This document shows, piece by piece, positions 18,328-26,552 of a DNA stretch of 64,000 bases (the first letter of the stretch is position 1; the number at the start of each line of letters is the position of its first letter). Position numbers and translations under genes: made by a program. The DNA comes from Pseudomonas sp. NCCP-436 (lineage in GTDB: Bacteria > Pseudomonadota > Gammaproteobacteria > Pseudomonadales > Pseudomonadaceae), in NCBI RefSeq assembly GCF_019656335.1, contig NZ_BPLZ01000002.1, forward strand, positions 114,904 to 178,903, written 5' to 3'. The notes below the pieces were generated by a model. That model was not told the DNA's origin, did no database searches, and saw nothing but the letters and a program-made list of their open reading frames with translations.

Positions 18328-18387
18328 ACCGAGCAGGCTCTGTACGATAAACGCCTGCGCTCGGTGAGGTTTCGTTCCGTACAGAGC

Positions 18388-19056
18388 CTAGTTGCGAGTG
18401 GCACCGTAGTAGGCGCAGCCGCGCAGTACCTGGCCATCCAGACGCAATTCGGCACTCAGGTGGTTGAGCGCGCCGCTCATGGTGTCGACGCAGTGCTGTG
18501 GCGCCACCCACAACTCCAGACGCTGGCCGTTTGCTTCGCTGCTCAGGTGCAGGCGGCCGTCCGGCAGCTGTTCTTCAAGATAGGGCAGGGCCAGCGGTTC
18601 GTTATCAGGACGGTTGAGCACCAGACCGCGGTTGCCGACTTCCACCTGCCAGAATGGTTCGTTGCCGCTGGCGCGCAGCACCAGACGCCTGAAGTTCAGA
18701 TCATCACAGCCGTGACCTTCGCCCTGCAGGCGATAGATTCGGCTGATTTCGAAACGGCCGTCGTCATCACTCTGACTGGCACCCAGTTGCCCGGCCAGGT
18801 CGGCGAACAGCGTGGTGCTGGTGTCGTCTGCGAGGGTTGCGGCCTCTCGGCGAATGCCGGTTTCTCTGGCGTCAACCAGCAGAAAGCGGCGCTGTTCCTG
18901 GCAGGGTGTAAAGTGCAGCTGCTCTCCGTCTACCTGCAGTTGGCCCTGCAGGCGGACGGCGGGAGCCGGGGTGTCCAGCTTGCTGCTGTAGACTTGGCAG
19001 GCGTTCAGCAGCACGGGCAGGGTGAGGCTGGTCAGCAGGGTGCGGATCAGGGTCAT
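18388..19056 (-). CDS. lipoprotein of the COG3650 type
   Basis: This 222-residue putative lipoprotein has a lipobox at LLNAC (Cys20). Sequence blocks such as RLQGQLQVDGEQLHFTPCQEQRRFLL, GCDDLNFRRLVLRASGNEPFWQVEV and a C-terminal MSGALNHLSAELRLDGQVLRGCAYYGATRN match an uncharacterised family of Pseudomonas membrane lipoproteins; several cysteines may pair. GGAGG lies 4 bases before the ATG. Function unknown. Confidence 0.78.
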   Translation of the reverse strand: MTLIRTLLTSLTLPVLLNACQVYSSKLDTPAPAVRLQGQLQVDGEQLHFTPCQEQRRFLLVDARETGIRREAATLADDTSTTLFADLAGQLGASQSDDDGRFEISRIYRLQGEGHGCDDLNFRRLVLRASGNEPFWQVEVGNRGLVLNRPDNEPLALPYLEEQLPDGRLHLSSEANGQRLELWVAPQHCVDTMSGALNHLSAELRLDGQVLRGCAYYGATRN

Positions 19057-19144
19057 GGTGCCTCCGGACGAAAGCCGTCACCTTAGCCAGTGGGACGCCA
19101 GGGCTCAAGGGTTTGTTTTGACGGCGTGAATCGACTGCGGCCTA

Positions 19145-20059
19145 ATGCGCCGGTTGTGTATTGCCGAGCCTTTTGCCATGCCCCATGTCTCCATGCGACC
19201 CAGCACCCTTTACCTGCCTCAGGGCAGCTGGGCGACGGTGCTCGATTGTCTGTGTGAGCATTTTCCCGCTATCGACCGCGCTACCTGGCAGCAGCGCATG
19301 GCGCGGGGGCGTGTGCTGGATGCGGCGGGACAACCGCTGGACGCACGGCAGCCGTACCGGGCCGGCATGCTGGTGCGCTACTTTCGCGAAGTGCCGGGCG
19401 AGACACCGATCCCCTTCGAGGAGCAGGTTTTGTGGCAGGACGAGCATCTGCTGGTGGCGGACAAGCCGCATTTCCTGCCAGTCATGCCGGCCGGCAGCTA
19501 TGTCGAGCAGACGCTGCTGGCGCGTCTGATCCGCCGCACCGGCAATTCCGATCTGGTACCGATTCATCGCATCGACCGGCTCACTGCGGGCCTGGTGCTG
19601 TTTTCGGTAAGCCCGAGCAGCCGGGCTCAGTATCAGGCGTTGTTCCGCGAGAGGCGGGTGGAGAAGCGCTATGAGGCCATCGCACCGGCACTTCCGCAGC
19701 TGCAGTTTCCCTACCTGCATCGTTCGCGCATGGTGCCGGGAGAACCCTTTTTCCGCATGCAGGAGGTCTCGGGTGAGCCGAATAGCGAAACGTTGATCGA
19801 GGTACTGGAAAGGCGTGGCGAACACTGGCGTTACGGGCTGTCACCGGTGACGGGCAGAAAGCACCAGCTGAGGGTGCATCTGGCCGGTCTGGGCGCACCG
19901 ATCGAGGGTGATGACTTCTATCCTGAGCTACGCAGTCCTGCTGAACAGCAGGTCGACTTTGAGAAGCCACTGAAGTTGCTGGCGCGTGGACTAAGCTTCG
20001 TCGATCCGTTGAGCGGCTGTTTGCGGTCGTTCGAGAGTAACCTTGAGCTGCTTTGGTAA
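19145..20059 (+). CDS. RluA-family RNA pseudouridine synthase
   Basis: This enzyme converts specific uridines in rRNA or tRNA to pseudouridine. The active-site motif HRIDRLTAGLVLFS contains the catalytic Asp; GLSPVTGRKHQLRVHLAGLGAPIEGD is the second conserved block. The N-terminal part has an S4-like fold variant (WQQRMARGRVL, YRAGMLVRYFRE). The start is uncertain: ATG at 19145, 19178 and 19193 are all in frame and none has a clear ribosome site, so length is 288-304 residues. The RNA target cannot be assigned. Confidence 0.85.
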   Translation: MRRLCIAEPFAMPHVSMRPSTLYLPQGSWATVLDCLCEHFPAIDRATWQQRMARGRVLDAAGQPLDARQPYRAGMLVRYFREVPGETPIPFEEQVLWQDEHLLVADKPHFLPVMPAGSYVEQTLLARLIRRTGNSDLVPIHRIDRLTAGLVLFSVSPSSRAQYQALFRERRVEKRYEAIAPALPQLQFPYLHRSRMVPGEPFFRMQEVSGEPNSETLIEVLERRGEHWRYGLSPVTGRKHQLRVHLAGLGAPIEGDDFYPELRSPAEQQVDFEKPLKLLARGLSFVDPLSGCLRSFESNLELLW

Positions 20060-20195
20060 AGCTGAATCGCGTCTGAAACAGCTGCATCAAGCACGAACGG
20101 GCGGTTAGTCGGTGTTTGGGCGGGCTGGGCAGGTCTTTTCGGAACGTAGTAGTACAGCAGATGATGGGGGAGCATGCCCGGAAGGAGCATTCACT

Positions 20196-20222
20196 TCAGC
20201 AAAAAGAGCCCGCGCGAGGCGG
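20196..20222 (-). terminator. Rho-independent terminator of the AbrB-family gene
   Basis: Read on the minus strand, GCCCGC-CTCGC-GCGGGC is followed by TCTTTTT. It begins immediately after the stop codon at 20224. Confidence 0.85.
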
Positions 20223-20223
20223 G

Positions 20224-21249
20224 CTAAGCGTGGCTCTTGCACCAGAGCTTGAATAAGGGTTCGGCGAGGAACATCACCAGAAACAGTCTGAGTACCTGTA
20301 GTGCGGTGACCAGCGCTACCGAAAGCTGCAAGGCTTCTGCCGTCAGGCTGAGCTCGGCAATGCCGCCGGGCATGATGCCGAGGATCAGCGACAGGTGATC
20401 CTGGCCGGACAGCCAGGCGAGTACTTCGCCAAGCGCCACGGCACCGAGCATGGCCAGCAGCGTCGACAGCAGCACGCGGCCAAGAAAGCCAGGTGCGCTA
20501 CGGAAGAAACTGCGGTTGAAGTGACAGCCCAACGCGCTACCGATCAGCCACTGACCGAACTGACCCAGTTCGGCCGGCAATGCCAGGTGCAGGTCGAAGG
20601 TGGCACTGGCCAGTGCGCAGACAGTCAGCGGTCCGAGCATCCAGGGGTTGGGCTGATTCAGCTTGCTCCATAGCACGCCCAGGGCGATACCCGCCAGGAG
20701 TAAGGGAGCCAGCCAGTTCCAGTCGGCGGGTAAGCGCTCAGGTGCCGGAACATTGGGCAGACTCCAGGTGAACAGCGCCGGAATCAGCAAGACGACCAGC
20801 AGCAGGCGCAGGCTGTGCGCCGCGGCCACCCGTGCTGGCTGGGCATCGTGACGCCGGCCAAGGTTGACCATTTCACTAGCGCCGCCCGGCATGCTGGCAA
20901 AAAAGGCGGTGGCGTGATCGACACCGGCTCGCCGCAGCAGGGCGATACCGGTCGCGCTCATCAGTAGCGGGCAGAGTGCCCCGATCAGGATGACCCACCA
21001 ATGGGCCAGCACCTGCTCCAGAACTTCGCTGGTGAAGTGCAGGCCGATGCCGGAGGCGATCAGCCATTGGCCGACGCGGCGCCCTCCGGGCAATTCAGCG
21101 AATGGCCGATTGCCAAGGCAGCGCAGCAAAATTACCGCCAGTAGCGAACCGACCATCCAGGGCAGTGGCCAGCCGGCAAGGCTGGCCAGATAGCCACCCA
21201 GTGCGCCGGCCAGTGGCGTTGGCCACCAGGCGGGCAGAACAGAATGCAC
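20224..21249 (-). CDS. AbrB-family membrane protein
   Basis: This 341-residue polytopic protein consists of two related halves, each with about five helices. The repeated motif SMPGGASEMVNLG (first half) and IMPGGIAELSLTA (second half) is the hallmark of the AbrB/ammonia-monooxygenase-named family (a misleading name; these are probably transporters or transport regulators). It is the last gene of the tctA-tctB-tctC-opdH side of the locus, 9 bases after the tctA stop codon, so co-transcription is likely. A terminator follows directly. Confidence 0.85.
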   Translation of the reverse strand: MHSVLPAWWPTPLAGALGGYLASLAGWPLPWMVGSLLAVILLRCLGNRPFAELPGGRRVGQWLIASGIGLHFTSEVLEQVLAHWWVILIGALCPLLMSATGIALLRRAGVDHATAFFASMPGGASEMVNLGRRHDAQPARVAAAHSLRLLLVVLLIPALFTWSLPNVPAPERLPADWNWLAPLLLAGIALGVLWSKLNQPNPWMLGPLTVCALASATFDLHLALPAELGQFGQWLIGSALGCHFNRSFFRSAPGFLGRVLLSTLLAMLGAVALGEVLAWLSGQDHLSLILGIMPGGIAELSLTAEALQLSVALVTALQVLRLFLVMFLAEPLFKLWCKSHA

Positions 21250-21258
21250 CGACAGACC

Positions 21259-22779
21259 TCAGGCCGCGTTGGTGGCTGCGGCAGCCTGGCGCTGGCGGCG
21301 TGCGCGCCAGCTACGCCAGATCGGCAGGGCGATCATTGCCACGATCAGCGTCCATACACCCCAGGTAATCGGACTGGAGAACAGGATGCCCAGCTCGCCA
21401 TTGGAGATCGACAGCGCGCGGCGCAGGTTCTGCTCCATCAGCCCGCCAAGAATGAAACCAAGCAGGATAGCCGACAGCGGGAAGTCCATCTTGCGCAGGA
21501 TATAGCCGACAACTCCGATGGCGATCATCAGGAACAGATCGAAGGTGGTGGCATGCACGGCGTAGACGCCGATCGAGGTGATGATGGCAATTGCCGGTAC
21601 CAGCGCCCAGTAGGGGACGGCGAGGATCTTGGTGAACACCTTGATCATTGGTACGTTCATCATGATCAGCATGATGTTGGCGACGAACAGCGAGGCGATC
21701 AGCCCCCAGACGATATCTGGCTGGTTCTGGAACAGCAGTGGACCGGGGGTGATGTTGTACAGCGTCAGTGCGCCGAGCATTACCGCGGTGGTGCCCGAGC
21801 CTGGAACGCCGAGGGTCAGCATCGGCACCATGGAGCCGCAAGCCGAGGCGCTGTTGGCGGTTTCTGGAGCAGCCAGGCCGCGCAGGTCACCATTACCGAA
21901 CTTGTTGTCCTTGTGCGCCAGGCGTTTCTCGCTCATGTACGCCACGGCACTGGCCAGGGTCGCACCCGCACCCGGCAGGATGCCCAGGCCGAAGCCCAGT
22001 GCGCCGCTACGCAGGTTGGTAGCCAGAACCGACAGACCTTCCTTGAGGTTGAACAGCATGCGGCCCTTGGCTTCGATGGCCTTCTGGCCATGGTGGGTGC
22101 GCTCAAGCAGCACGAGGATTTCGCTGACCGAGAACAGTCCCAGTACCAGCACCACGAACTGGATGCCGTCTGCCAGCCCCAAACTGCCGAAGGTGAAACG
22201 GTACACGCCACTGTTGGAGTCGATGCCGACGCAGGACAGGAACAGACCGATGCAGCAGGCGATGGCGGTCTTCATTGGCTTGTTGCCGGCCATACCGGCC
22301 AGACAGACGATGGCGAACACCATCAGCACGAAGTATTCCGCCGGACCGAAGGCCACGGCCCACTTGGCCAGCAGCGGGGCGAAGATGACCACGCCGCAGG
22401 TAGCGATGAGACCGCCGACGAAGGAACTCCAGGCGGAGATCGACAGGGCTACCCCGGCCTTGCCCTGGCGTGCCAGTGGGTAGCCGTCGAGGGTAGTCAT
22501 TACAGCCGAGGCTTCGCCCGGGATGTTCAGCAGGATGGAGGAAATACGGCCGCCGTATTCACAGCCCAAGTATACCGCTGCCAGCAGGATCAGCGCGGTT
22601 TCCGGAGGCAGACCGAGGGCAAAGGCAATGGGAATCAGCAGTGCCACGCCATTGATCGGGCCCAGGCCAGGCAGTAGGCCGACGATGGTGCCGATCAGGG
22701 TACCGCACAGGGCCGTGACCAGGTTGTAGGGGCTCAGGGCCACACCGAAGCCCTGGCCCAGGTAGCTGAGAGTATCCAT
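21259..22779 (-). CDS. tctA: tripartite tricarboxylate transporter, large membrane subunit TctA
   Basis: TctA is the 12-helix transport subunit of the TTT family, taking up citrate-like tricarboxylates with the periplasmic TctC. The 506-residue product carries GLLPGLGPINGVALLIP near residues 34-50 and its internal counterpart GILPGAGATLASAVAYMSEKR, plus LNIPGEASAVMTTLDGYPLARQG, all family hallmarks. It starts 3 bases after the tctB stop. Confidence 0.94.
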   Translation of the reverse strand: MDTLSYLGQGFGVALSPYNLVTALCGTLIGTIVGLLPGLGPINGVALLIPIAFALGLPPETALILLAAVYLGCEYGGRISSILLNIPGEASAVMTTLDGYPLARQGKAGVALSISAWSSFVGGLIATCGVVIFAPLLAKWAVAFGPAEYFVLMVFAIVCLAGMAGNKPMKTAIACCIGLFLSCVGIDSNSGVYRFTFGSLGLADGIQFVVLVLGLFSVSEILVLLERTHHGQKAIEAKGRMLFNLKEGLSVLATNLRSGALGFGLGILPGAGATLASAVAYMSEKRLAHKDNKFGNGDLRGLAAPETANSASACGSMVPMLTLGVPGSGTTAVMLGALTLYNITPGPLLFQNQPDIVWGLIASLFVANIMLIMMNVPMIKVFTKILAVPYWALVPAIAIITSIGVYAVHATTFDLFLMIAIGVVGYILRKMDFPLSAILLGFILGGLMEQNLRRALSISNGELGILFSSPITWGVWTLIVAMIALPIWRSWRARRQRQAAAATNAA

Positions 22780-22782
22780 GAA

Positions 22783-23238
22783 TCAATTCTCCAGGCCGGC
22801 GAGGATGCCGAGCGGTAGCGGAACATCAAGCGCCTTGTCGAACAGGGCATAAAGACCAACGGCGAGCAGTACTCCTGTGATTGCGCTGGTTGCCCAGCTC
22901 CCGCCGTACAGGCGCGCCATGGCAATTCCGAACAGGATGCTGGCGGGAATGAAACCGAGGGTTTCGAACAGCGCGGCGTAGATCGAGAGAATCAGCACGC
23001 AGCCACCCACCTTGGTCAGTACGTGGCGATCCAGCGGTGGCTCGTCATGATTGCTGTCGGCATGGGCCGGTTTGAGGATCAAATAGATGGCGCCGAGCCC
23101 CATTATCGTCAGCAGCAGCAGCGGATAGGCGCGCGGGCCCACCGGTTCGTAGGAGAAGGGGGCGTGATAGCCCCAGGCGCTGGCACCCAGGCCCAGGCAG
23201 CAGAGCAACAGCACGATGCCGAAGATGCGTTGATACAT
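22783..23238 (-). CDS. tctB: tripartite tricarboxylate transporter, small membrane subunit TctB
   Basis: This 151-residue subunit has four membrane helices. The FSYEPVGPRAYPLLLLTIMGLGAIYLILK stretch and LGFIPASILFGIAMARLYG match the family. The start at 23238 gives MYQRIFGIVLLLCC, a good first helix; in-frame starts up to 23316 add a charged non-family extension. It lies between tctC and tctA in the standard CBA order; the 143-base gap from tctC is larger than usual. Confidence 0.9.
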   Translation of the reverse strand: MYQRIFGIVLLLCCLGLGASAWGYHAPFSYEPVGPRAYPLLLLTIMGLGAIYLILKPAHADSNHDEPPLDRHVLTKVGGCVLILSIYAALFETLGFIPASILFGIAMARLYGGSWATSAITGVLLAVGLYALFDKALDVPLPLGILAGLEN

Positions 23239-23381
23239 GAGGAAAACCTCGCGTTGTCGGAGTGCCGATCCGGGTTTCTGACGTGCACAACGCCAGCCCG
23301 TGAGCGCGTAGCTCAAGGCGCTTGTAAGTTTCAGGAAGTAGCGACGCCAGCGCCTGGCAGGGCTGACGTCGCGGTGGATTA

Positions 23382-24362
23382 CTACTGGATCAGGCCAAAT
23401 TCCTGGGCCAGTTGCTTGTAGCGCACGACCTGCTGCTTGACGTAGGTATCGAGTTCGTCACCGGTCATGGCAAAGGGGTACAGCTCGCGTTGCTCGCGCA
23501 GTTTGGCGAAGTCTTCAGAGGCCAGCAGTTGATCGAAGGCGTTCTTCCACCACGCATAGGCTTCGTCGCTTACTTTCGGCCCGACGTAGAAACCGCGGAT
23601 CACCGGCCAGGTCACGTCATAGCCTTGCTCTCGGGCAGTGGGGATCTGCGAGACAGTCTTGCCTGGCAGGCGCTCCTCGGAGAACACCGCGAGGATGCGT
23701 ATGTCGCCGCTTTCAATGTGCGGCACTGAGTCGGAAATGTCGGTGCTGGCCACTTGAATATGGCCGCCGAGCAGAGCCGTGGCCAGTTCGCCACCACCCT
23801 CCATGGCCACGTAGCGCAGCTGGCGCGGATCGATACCGGCAGCACGTGCAATCAGGGCGGTTTGCATCCAGTCCTGGCTGCCGACGGTTCCGCCCGAGCC
23901 GATCACCACCTTGCCCGGTTCGGCCTTGATGGCCTGAATCAGATCATCCAGGGACTTGTAAGGCGAGTCGCTGCGTACCGCCAGGGCGCCGTAGCTGGTG
24001 CCGACGCCGGCCAGCCACTTGACCGCGCTCTCGTCGAAGCGGCCGAACTTGCCCTGTGCAAGATTCAGCAGCGAGCCGCTGGAGAAGGCAGTAATGGTGC
24101 CGGACTCGGCTGGGCGCTGAGCAACCACCGCGTTATAGGCCACGGCGCCTACGCCGCCGGGCATGTAGGTTACGCGCATCGGCGAACCAAGCAGCTTGGC
24201 GTCGACCAGGGCGCTCTGTGCCAGCTTGCAGGTCAGGTCGAAGCCGCCGCCGGGTGCTGCCGGAGCGATGCACTCGGGGCGTTTCGGTTCGTCTGCCAGC
24301 AACGGCCCAGCGAGGGCCAGGCAGGTGGCGGCAAGCGCGGTGCGAATCAGGGCAGGTTTCAT
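23382..24362 (-). CDS. tctC: tricarboxylate-binding periplasmic protein TctC
   Basis: This is a BUG/TctC solute-binding protein of 326 residues with a signal peptide cut near LLADEP. The ECIAPAAPGGGFDLTCK segment and the YMPGGVGAVAYN loop are typical ligand-pocket elements; VVIGSGGTVGSQDW is a second. It delivers citrate or a related tricarboxylate to TctA/TctB. The 30-base gap from opdH contains AAGAACGA (24387-24380), a 7/8 match to the Hfq/Crc CA motif. Confidence 0.93.
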   Translation of the reverse strand: MKPALIRTALAATCLALAGPLLADEPKRPECIAPAAPGGGFDLTCKLAQSALVDAKLLGSPMRVTYMPGGVGAVAYNAVVAQRPAESGTITAFSSGSLLNLAQGKFGRFDESAVKWLAGVGTSYGALAVRSDSPYKSLDDLIQAIKAEPGKVVIGSGGTVGSQDWMQTALIARAAGIDPRQLRYVAMEGGGELATALLGGHIQVASTDISDSVPHIESGDIRILAVFSEERLPGKTVSQIPTAREQGYDVTWPVIRGFYVGPKVSDEAYAWWKNAFDQLLASEDFAKLREQRELYPFAMTGDELDTYVKQQVVRYKQLAQEFGLIQ

Positions 24363-24392
24363 GGAGAGTTCCTCGCTAATCGTTCTTGTGAT

Positions 24393-25643
24393 TTACCAGA
24401 TGGGCAGGCTGTAGCCGACGATGAGTCGGTTTTCGTCCGCATCGCGGGCGAAGTCAGAGCGGAAGCTGGCATTGCGCAGACGCACATAGAGATCCTTGAG
24501 GGGGCCGCTCTGTACCACGTACTTGAGTTCGATATCGCGTTCCCATTCGCCACCGCGCTCGTTGCTGCCGGCTACGCGGGCATCGTCGCTGGTGATGTAG
24601 CGGGTCATGAAGCTCAGACCGGGCACGCCGAAGGCTGCAAAATTGTAGTCGTAGCGCGCCTGCCAGGAGCGCTGATCCGCGTTGGCAAAGTCGTTGATCT
24701 GCACGAAGTTGATCAAGAACGGATCGCTGCCGTCGATGTAGGCAAAGCCGGTGTCGCCGCTCATATCCTGGAAGCCCAGGCCGAACTTGTGGCCGCTGAA
24801 GCCGTAACTGACCATGCCGCCGAGGGCGCGGTTGTCCACCTTGCCGGCCTTGGATGCGCCGCTGTCGCGGCTGTAGATCAGGCGCAGATCGCTGCTCAGC
24901 GTGCCGGCGCCCAGCTTGTGGCTGCTGAGCAGGCCGAGAAAGTGCTGGCGGTAGATATCGTCGAGGTCGGCGAAGTAGTAGCGAGCGGTGAAGCCAGGGG
25001 CGAACTTGTAGTCAACGCCAGCCAGATCCAGGTGGTCGGCGCGAATACCGGCGGCAAAGCGCCGGTTCTTACTGTTGAGAACCAGATCCTCATCGTCGGT
25101 GGAGGCGCGGTCGATCACCTTGTCCAGGCGGCCGCCGGTGAAGGTCAGGCCTTCCAGTTCGGAGGAGGTCAGCAGGCCGCCTTCGAATACCTGTGGCAGC
25201 AGCCGACTGGTGCTGGCCTTGACCACTGGCAGATCCGGTACATGCGAGCCGTAACGCAGCTCGGTGGCCGACACACGAACCTTGGCGGTCAGGCCCAGGC
25301 GGCTGAACTCGTCGGCCGCGCGGCCATCGTCATGGATCGGAAGCAGGTCGGTACCGGTGCGTCCACGTCCCGAGTCGAGTCGCAGACCCAGCAGGCCCTG
25401 GGCATCAAGGCCAAAGCCTACGGTGCCTTCGGTGTAGCCGGAGCGCAAGTCGAGGATGAAACCCTGTCCCCACTCCTCACGCTTGTTCTGGCCATCGCCT
25501 TCGCGGAAGTCACGGTTGAAATAGATGTTGGTGGCGCTGAGTGTCGCTGTGCTGTCGTCTATGAAGGCAGCATGAGCAACGGGGGTGGTCAGGCTGGCGG
25601 CAATGGTTAGGCCGAGAAGGCGGGCAGGCGAGGCTGCGATCAT
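24393..25643 (-). CDS. opdH: OprD-family porin, tricarboxylate channel OpdH
   Basis: This is a 416-residue outer-membrane beta-barrel of the OprD family. The signal peptide ends near PVAHA-AFID. Family features are the NIYFNRDFREG N-terminal strand, GQGFILDLRSGYTEGTVGFGLDAQGLLGL and the final NRLIVGYSLPIW strand with a terminal Trp. The ATG at 25643 has CGGAGA 7 bases upstream. Position directly upstream of tctC and opposite tctDE identifies it as the OpdH type, which admits cis-aconitate and other tricarboxylates. Confidence 0.9.
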   Translation of the reverse strand: MIAASPARLLGLTIAASLTTPVAHAAFIDDSTATLSATNIYFNRDFREGDGQNKREEWGQGFILDLRSGYTEGTVGFGLDAQGLLGLRLDSGRGRTGTDLLPIHDDGRAADEFSRLGLTAKVRVSATELRYGSHVPDLPVVKASTSRLLPQVFEGGLLTSSELEGLTFTGGRLDKVIDRASTDDEDLVLNSKNRRFAAGIRADHLDLAGVDYKFAPGFTARYYFADLDDIYRQHFLGLLSSHKLGAGTLSSDLRLIYSRDSGASKAGKVDNRALGGMVSYGFSGHKFGLGFQDMSGDTGFAYIDGSDPFLINFVQINDFANADQRSWQARYDYNFAAFGVPGLSFMTRYITSDDARVAGSNERGGEWERDIELKYVVQSGPLKDLYVRLRNASFRSDFARDADENRLIVGYSLPIW

Positions 25644-25650
25644 TCTGTGG

Positions 25651-25761
25651 TCTCCGTTATTGTTCTTGTAGCGACGCTGCACCACTGCAGGCCGCTCAGA
25701 AAGGTGGAACTAGCCACCTTGGAAAGGATGCTAGGCGGGCAAGCTTTCAGCAGGCTTTCAG
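25651..25761 (-). promoter_or_regulatory. opdH-tctCBA promoter and leader with direct repeat, 5' hairpin and CA motif
   Basis: On the minus strand, two copies of CTGAAAGC (25761-25754 and 25750-25743) are spaced 11 bp apart, as expected for an OmpR-type regulator such as TctD. Nine bases later is a -10-like TAGCAT (25733-25728). A start near 25721 would begin the RNA with the perfect hairpin AAGGTGG-CTAGTT-CCACCTT (25720-25701). Further down, AAGAACAA (25667-25660) matches the Hfq/Crc CA motif AANAANAA just before the ribosome site. Confidence 0.55.
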
Positions 25762-25880
25762 GTGCGAAAAAACCTTTTGTCCATCACTGGGCACTCTTTT
25801 GTGTCATGCAGGGCACGCACGAATGGTCTAGACGACGCTAAACTTCGCGATTTGGGCGGATTTTCCGGTGGAGGTACGGG

Positions 25881-26552
25881 GTGCGGATTCTGCTGGTCGA
25901 AGACCATCAGCAGTTGGCGGAAAGCGTGGCTCAGGCGCTCAAGGGGGCGGGCTGGTCCGTGGATATCTTGCACGACGGAGTGGTTGCCGACCTGGCGCTG
26001 ACCAGCGAGGACTATGCACTGGCGATACTAGACATCGGCCTGCCAAGGCTGGATGGCTTCAGTGTGCTGGCGCGTCTGCGTGATCGTGGCCAGACTCTGC
26101 CGGTGCTGATGTTGACTGCCCGCGGTGAGGTCAAGGATCGCGTACACGGCCTGAATCTGGGCGCCGACGACTATCTGGCTAAACCGTTCGAACTATCCGA
26201 GCTGGAGGCGCGGGTCAAGGCATTGCTGCGTCGCAGTGTGCTTGGTGGCGAGCAACTGCAGCGTTGTGGCGAGCTGGTCTATGACATTGGGGCCCGGCGT
26301 TTCACCCTGGCTGGCGAAGCGCTGGTTCTGACCGCGCGCGAACAGGCGGTGCTGCAGGCCATGATTGCCCGACTTGGGCGGGTGATGAGCAAGGAGCAGC
26401 TGGCATCTCAGGTGTTTGGTCTGGATGAAGAGGCCAGCCTGGATGCCATCGAGATCTACGTGCATCGCTTGCGCAAGAAGCTTGAAGGTCATTCCGTGCG
26501 TATCGTTACCTTCCGCGGTCTGGGTTACCTGCTGGAAGCGAGCGGTTCATGA
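25881..26552 (+). CDS. tctD: response regulator TctD (OmpR family)
   Basis: This is a transcription factor of 223 residues. The N-terminal receiver domain has the phospho-acceptor Asp51 (LDIGLP) and conserved Lys101 (LAKPFE). The C-terminal winged helix-turn-helix (about 125-220) has VLTAREQAVLQAMI and IYVHRLRKKL...VRIVTFRGLGYLLE. The GTG start follows GGAGG by 6 bases. It is divergent from opdH and expected to activate the tricarboxylate genes; its stop overlaps tctE by 4 bases. Confidence 0.93.
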   Translation: MRILLVEDHQQLAESVAQALKGAGWSVDILHDGVVADLALTSEDYALAILDIGLPRLDGFSVLARLRDRGQTLPVLMLTARGEVKDRVHGLNLGADDYLAKPFELSELEARVKALLRRSVLGGEQLQRCGELVYDIGARRFTLAGEALVLTAREQAVLQAMIARLGRVMSKEQLASQVFGLDEEASLDAIEIYVHRLRKKLEGHSVRIVTFRGLGYLLEASGS

